A stretch of 6,898 bases of DNA. Source: an uncultured Aquimonas sp. (GTDB taxonomy: Bacteria > Pseudomonadota > Gammaproteobacteria > Xanthomonadales > Xanthomonadaceae). The stretch covers positions 1 to 6,898 of the forward strand of contig CAMLOR010000182.1 in the NCBI GenBank assembly GCA_946481615.1, read 5' to 3'. Every line of letters begins with the position of its first letter. The first letter of the stretch is position 1. The notes under the pieces are model-generated. The model saw only the letters and a program-made list of their open reading frames with translations, searched no databases and was not told the origin of the DNA. The position numbers and the translations under genes were made by a program. Of the stretch, positions 5,471 to 6,898 are shown piece after piece.

Positions 5471-6898
5471 ATGTACCTGGATTTCTACGGCCTGAAGGAA
5501 CCGCCGTTCGCGATCACGCCCGATCCGCGCTTCGTGTTCCTTTCCGACCGCCACCGCGACGCGCTCGCGCATCTGCTCTACGGCGTGGGCCAGGGCGGCG
5601 GCGGCGGCTTCGTGCAGCTCACCGGCGAAGTGGGCACCGGCAAGACCACGCTCTGCCGCCTGCTGCTCGAACAACTGCCCGAGAACGCGCGCGTCGCGCT
5701 GGTGCTCAACCCGAAGATCTCGCCGCTGGAACTGCTCGAGACGATCTGCGAGGAACTGCACATCGACATCGGCCAGCGCCGCGGCAGCCTCAAGGCGCTG
5801 GTGGACGCGCTCAACGTCTACCTGCTCGAAGCCTATGCGCAGGGCCTGCGCGTGGTGCTCATCATCGACGAGGCGCAGAACCTCTCGACCGAGGCGCTCG
5901 AGCAGGTGCGCCTGCTCACCAATCTCGAAACGGCCACGCAGAAGCTGCTGCAGATCATCCTGCTTGGCCAGCCGGAACTGCGCGAAATGCTGGCGCGGCC
6001 GGAGCTGCGCCAGCTCGCGCAGCGCATCACCGCGCGCTATCACCTCACGCCGCTCGACGTCGACGAGACCGAAGCCTACCTGCGCCATCGCCTCGCGGTG
6101 GCCGGTTCGACGCGCTTCCCCTTCACCAAGCTCGCCGTGCGCAAGATCCACGATCACGCCGGCGGCGTGCCGCGACTGATCAACGTCGTGGCCGATCGCG
6201 CGCTGGTGGGCGGCTACGCGCAGGATCTGGCGCAGATCGGCGAGCGCGTCGTCGACCGCGCCGCCGCCGAAGCGCTGGCCTCGCCGATCCGGCGCTGGAA
6301 GCTACCGCGCAGCACGGCGGCGCTGGCGGCCGGCGCGGTGATCGCGGCGTTGGCGATCTGGCTCTGGCGTTCGGCGCCCGTACGCGAGAGCGCGCCCGCG
6401 CCCACGGCCGCACCGGCGACCGCGAGCGCACCCGCCGCACCCGAGGTCGCGCTGCCGCTGTTCGACGAAGTCGCGCTGTCGCGCGCCATCGGTGCGTCGC
6501 CGAATTCGGCCCCGCCGGCATGGAACCGCCTGCTGTCGCTGTGGATGTTGCGCGCCGAGGAAGCCGATGCGCGCAGCGCCGCGCGCTGTCCCTTGCAAGT
6601 CGCGCCTGGCGTGTACTGCCTGCGCGGCACCGGCACGCTGTCGAAACTGCACGCGCTGCGGCGGCCCGTGATCGTGCGGCTCACCGAAGGCCCGCGCGAG
6701 GCCTGGGGCGTGCTGCTCGGCGTGGATCGGGAGAAGGCGCGCGTGGCGCTCGCCGGCAGCAGCTTCGACGTGGCGCGGGAAGACCTCGAGCGTGCCTGGT
6801 CGGGCGAATACTGGGCCGTGTGGCGCGCACCGCCGCTCGCGGGCGGCGCGCTGCGGCGCGGCGATGCCGGCGGCGCGGTCGACTGGGTGCGCGAGCGC
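5471..6898 (+). CDS. gspA: GspA/ExeA-family type II secretion ATPase (incomplete at window end)
   Basis: The first 476 residues are visible and the frame is still open at the edge. It begins with the family hallmark MYLDFYGLKEPPFAITPDPR. A cytoplasmic AAA+ domain follows: Walker A GEVGTGKT (52-59), Walker B LIIDEAQN (130-137), GQPEL (166-170), QRITARYHL (184-192) with likely arginine-finger residues, and GGVPRLIN (231-238). One membrane helix lies at about 281-299, then an Ala/Pro-rich linker to about 325. Next comes a periplasmic region (about 330-455) resembling the C39-peptidase-like domain of ExeA; I see no Gln...Cys catalytic pattern, so it is probably non-enzymatic. LRRGDAGGAVDWVRER (461-476) starts a peptidoglycan-binding domain cut by the edge. 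In Aeromonas, ExeA works with ExeB to place the secretin through peptidoglycan using ATP; the bound protein resembles MshM too, so a pilus role is an alternative. The ATG lies 9 nt after the tdk stop with no Shine-Dalgarno, suggesting translational coupling. A gspB gene is predicted downstream. Confidence 0.9.
   Translation, partial: MYLDFYGLKEPPFAITPDPRFVFLSDRHRDALAHLLYGVGQGGGGGFVQLTGEVGTGKTTLCRLLLEQLPENARVALVLNPKISPLELLETICEELHIDIGQRRGSLKALVDALNVYLLEAYAQGLRVVLIIDEAQNLSTEALEQVRLLTNLETATQKLLQIILLGQPELREMLARPELRQLAQRITARYHLTPLDVDETEAYLRHRLAVAGSTRFPFTKLAVRKIHDHAGGVPRLINVVADRALVGGYAQDLAQIGERVVDRAAAEALASPIRRWKLPRSTAALAAGAVIAALAIWLWRSAPVRESAPAPTAAPATASAPAAPEVALPLFDEVALSRAIGASPNSAPPAWNRLLSLWMLRAEEADARSAARCPLQVAPGVYCLRGTGTLSKLHALRRPVIVRLTEGPREAWGVLLGVDREKARVALAGSSFDVAREDLERAWSGEYWAVWRAPPLAGGALRRGDAGGAVDWVRER

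Noticed and set aside
3986..6157. A 723-codon open frame on the minus strand, antisense to the second Sel1-like gene, tdk and gspA
   Set aside because: It runs antisense through three well-supported genes and its product is low-complexity (Arg, Ala, His, Glu, Val, Gln rich) with no recognisable motif. Long antisense frames are expected where third positions are nearly all G or C.

Overview
The window is GC-rich chromosomal DNA from a gammaproteobacterium. It fits best with the Lysobacterales (Xanthomonadales). This is inferred from the protein styles I recognise (a Rep helicase of about 659 aa, a thymidine kinase with a Xanthomonas-like sequence), the strong G/C bias at third codon positions, the TACAAT-type -10 boxes placed very close to start codons, and a REP-like palindrome of the type with a TTCCCGCG core. 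No search was run, so genus is not claimed.

Layout. Positions 1-155 hold no firm gene: a short open tail that could be the end of a membrane protein, and two small inverted repeats. On the minus strand lie a class C (e(P4)-type) acid phosphatase lipoprotein (156-1013) and, upstream of it in transcription order, the Rep-family DNA helicase (1175-3154). Between them is a 79-bp imperfect palindrome made of two REP-like hairpins (1038-1116). From 3243 everything reads on the plus strand: two tandem paralogous secreted Sel1-like-repeat proteins (3243-3914 and 4037-4765), a rho-independent terminator (4772-4796), thymidine kinase (4823-5461), and 9 nt later a GspA/ExeA-type ATPase (5471 to the window edge, incomplete).

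How the genes relate. rep and the first Sel1-like gene are divergent across an 88-bp gap. The two Sel1-like genes look like one tandem duplication that has diverged (about 59% identity over a gap-free core, hand count), closed by a strong terminator. tdk and gspA form a new transcription unit whose likely -10 box sits between the arms of a 7-bp inverted repeat abutting the tdk start codon. The linkage of rep, tdk and gspA does not point to a shared pathway: replication restart and protein displacement, pyrimidine salvage, and type II secretin assembly are separate jobs.

No mobile element, CRISPR array, tRNA, rRNA or defence system was seen. The least explained content is the Sel1-like pair. 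The most notable departure from a known family is the thymidine kinase, which lacks three of the four usual zinc ligands. I did not find evidence of a wholly new multi-gene system.
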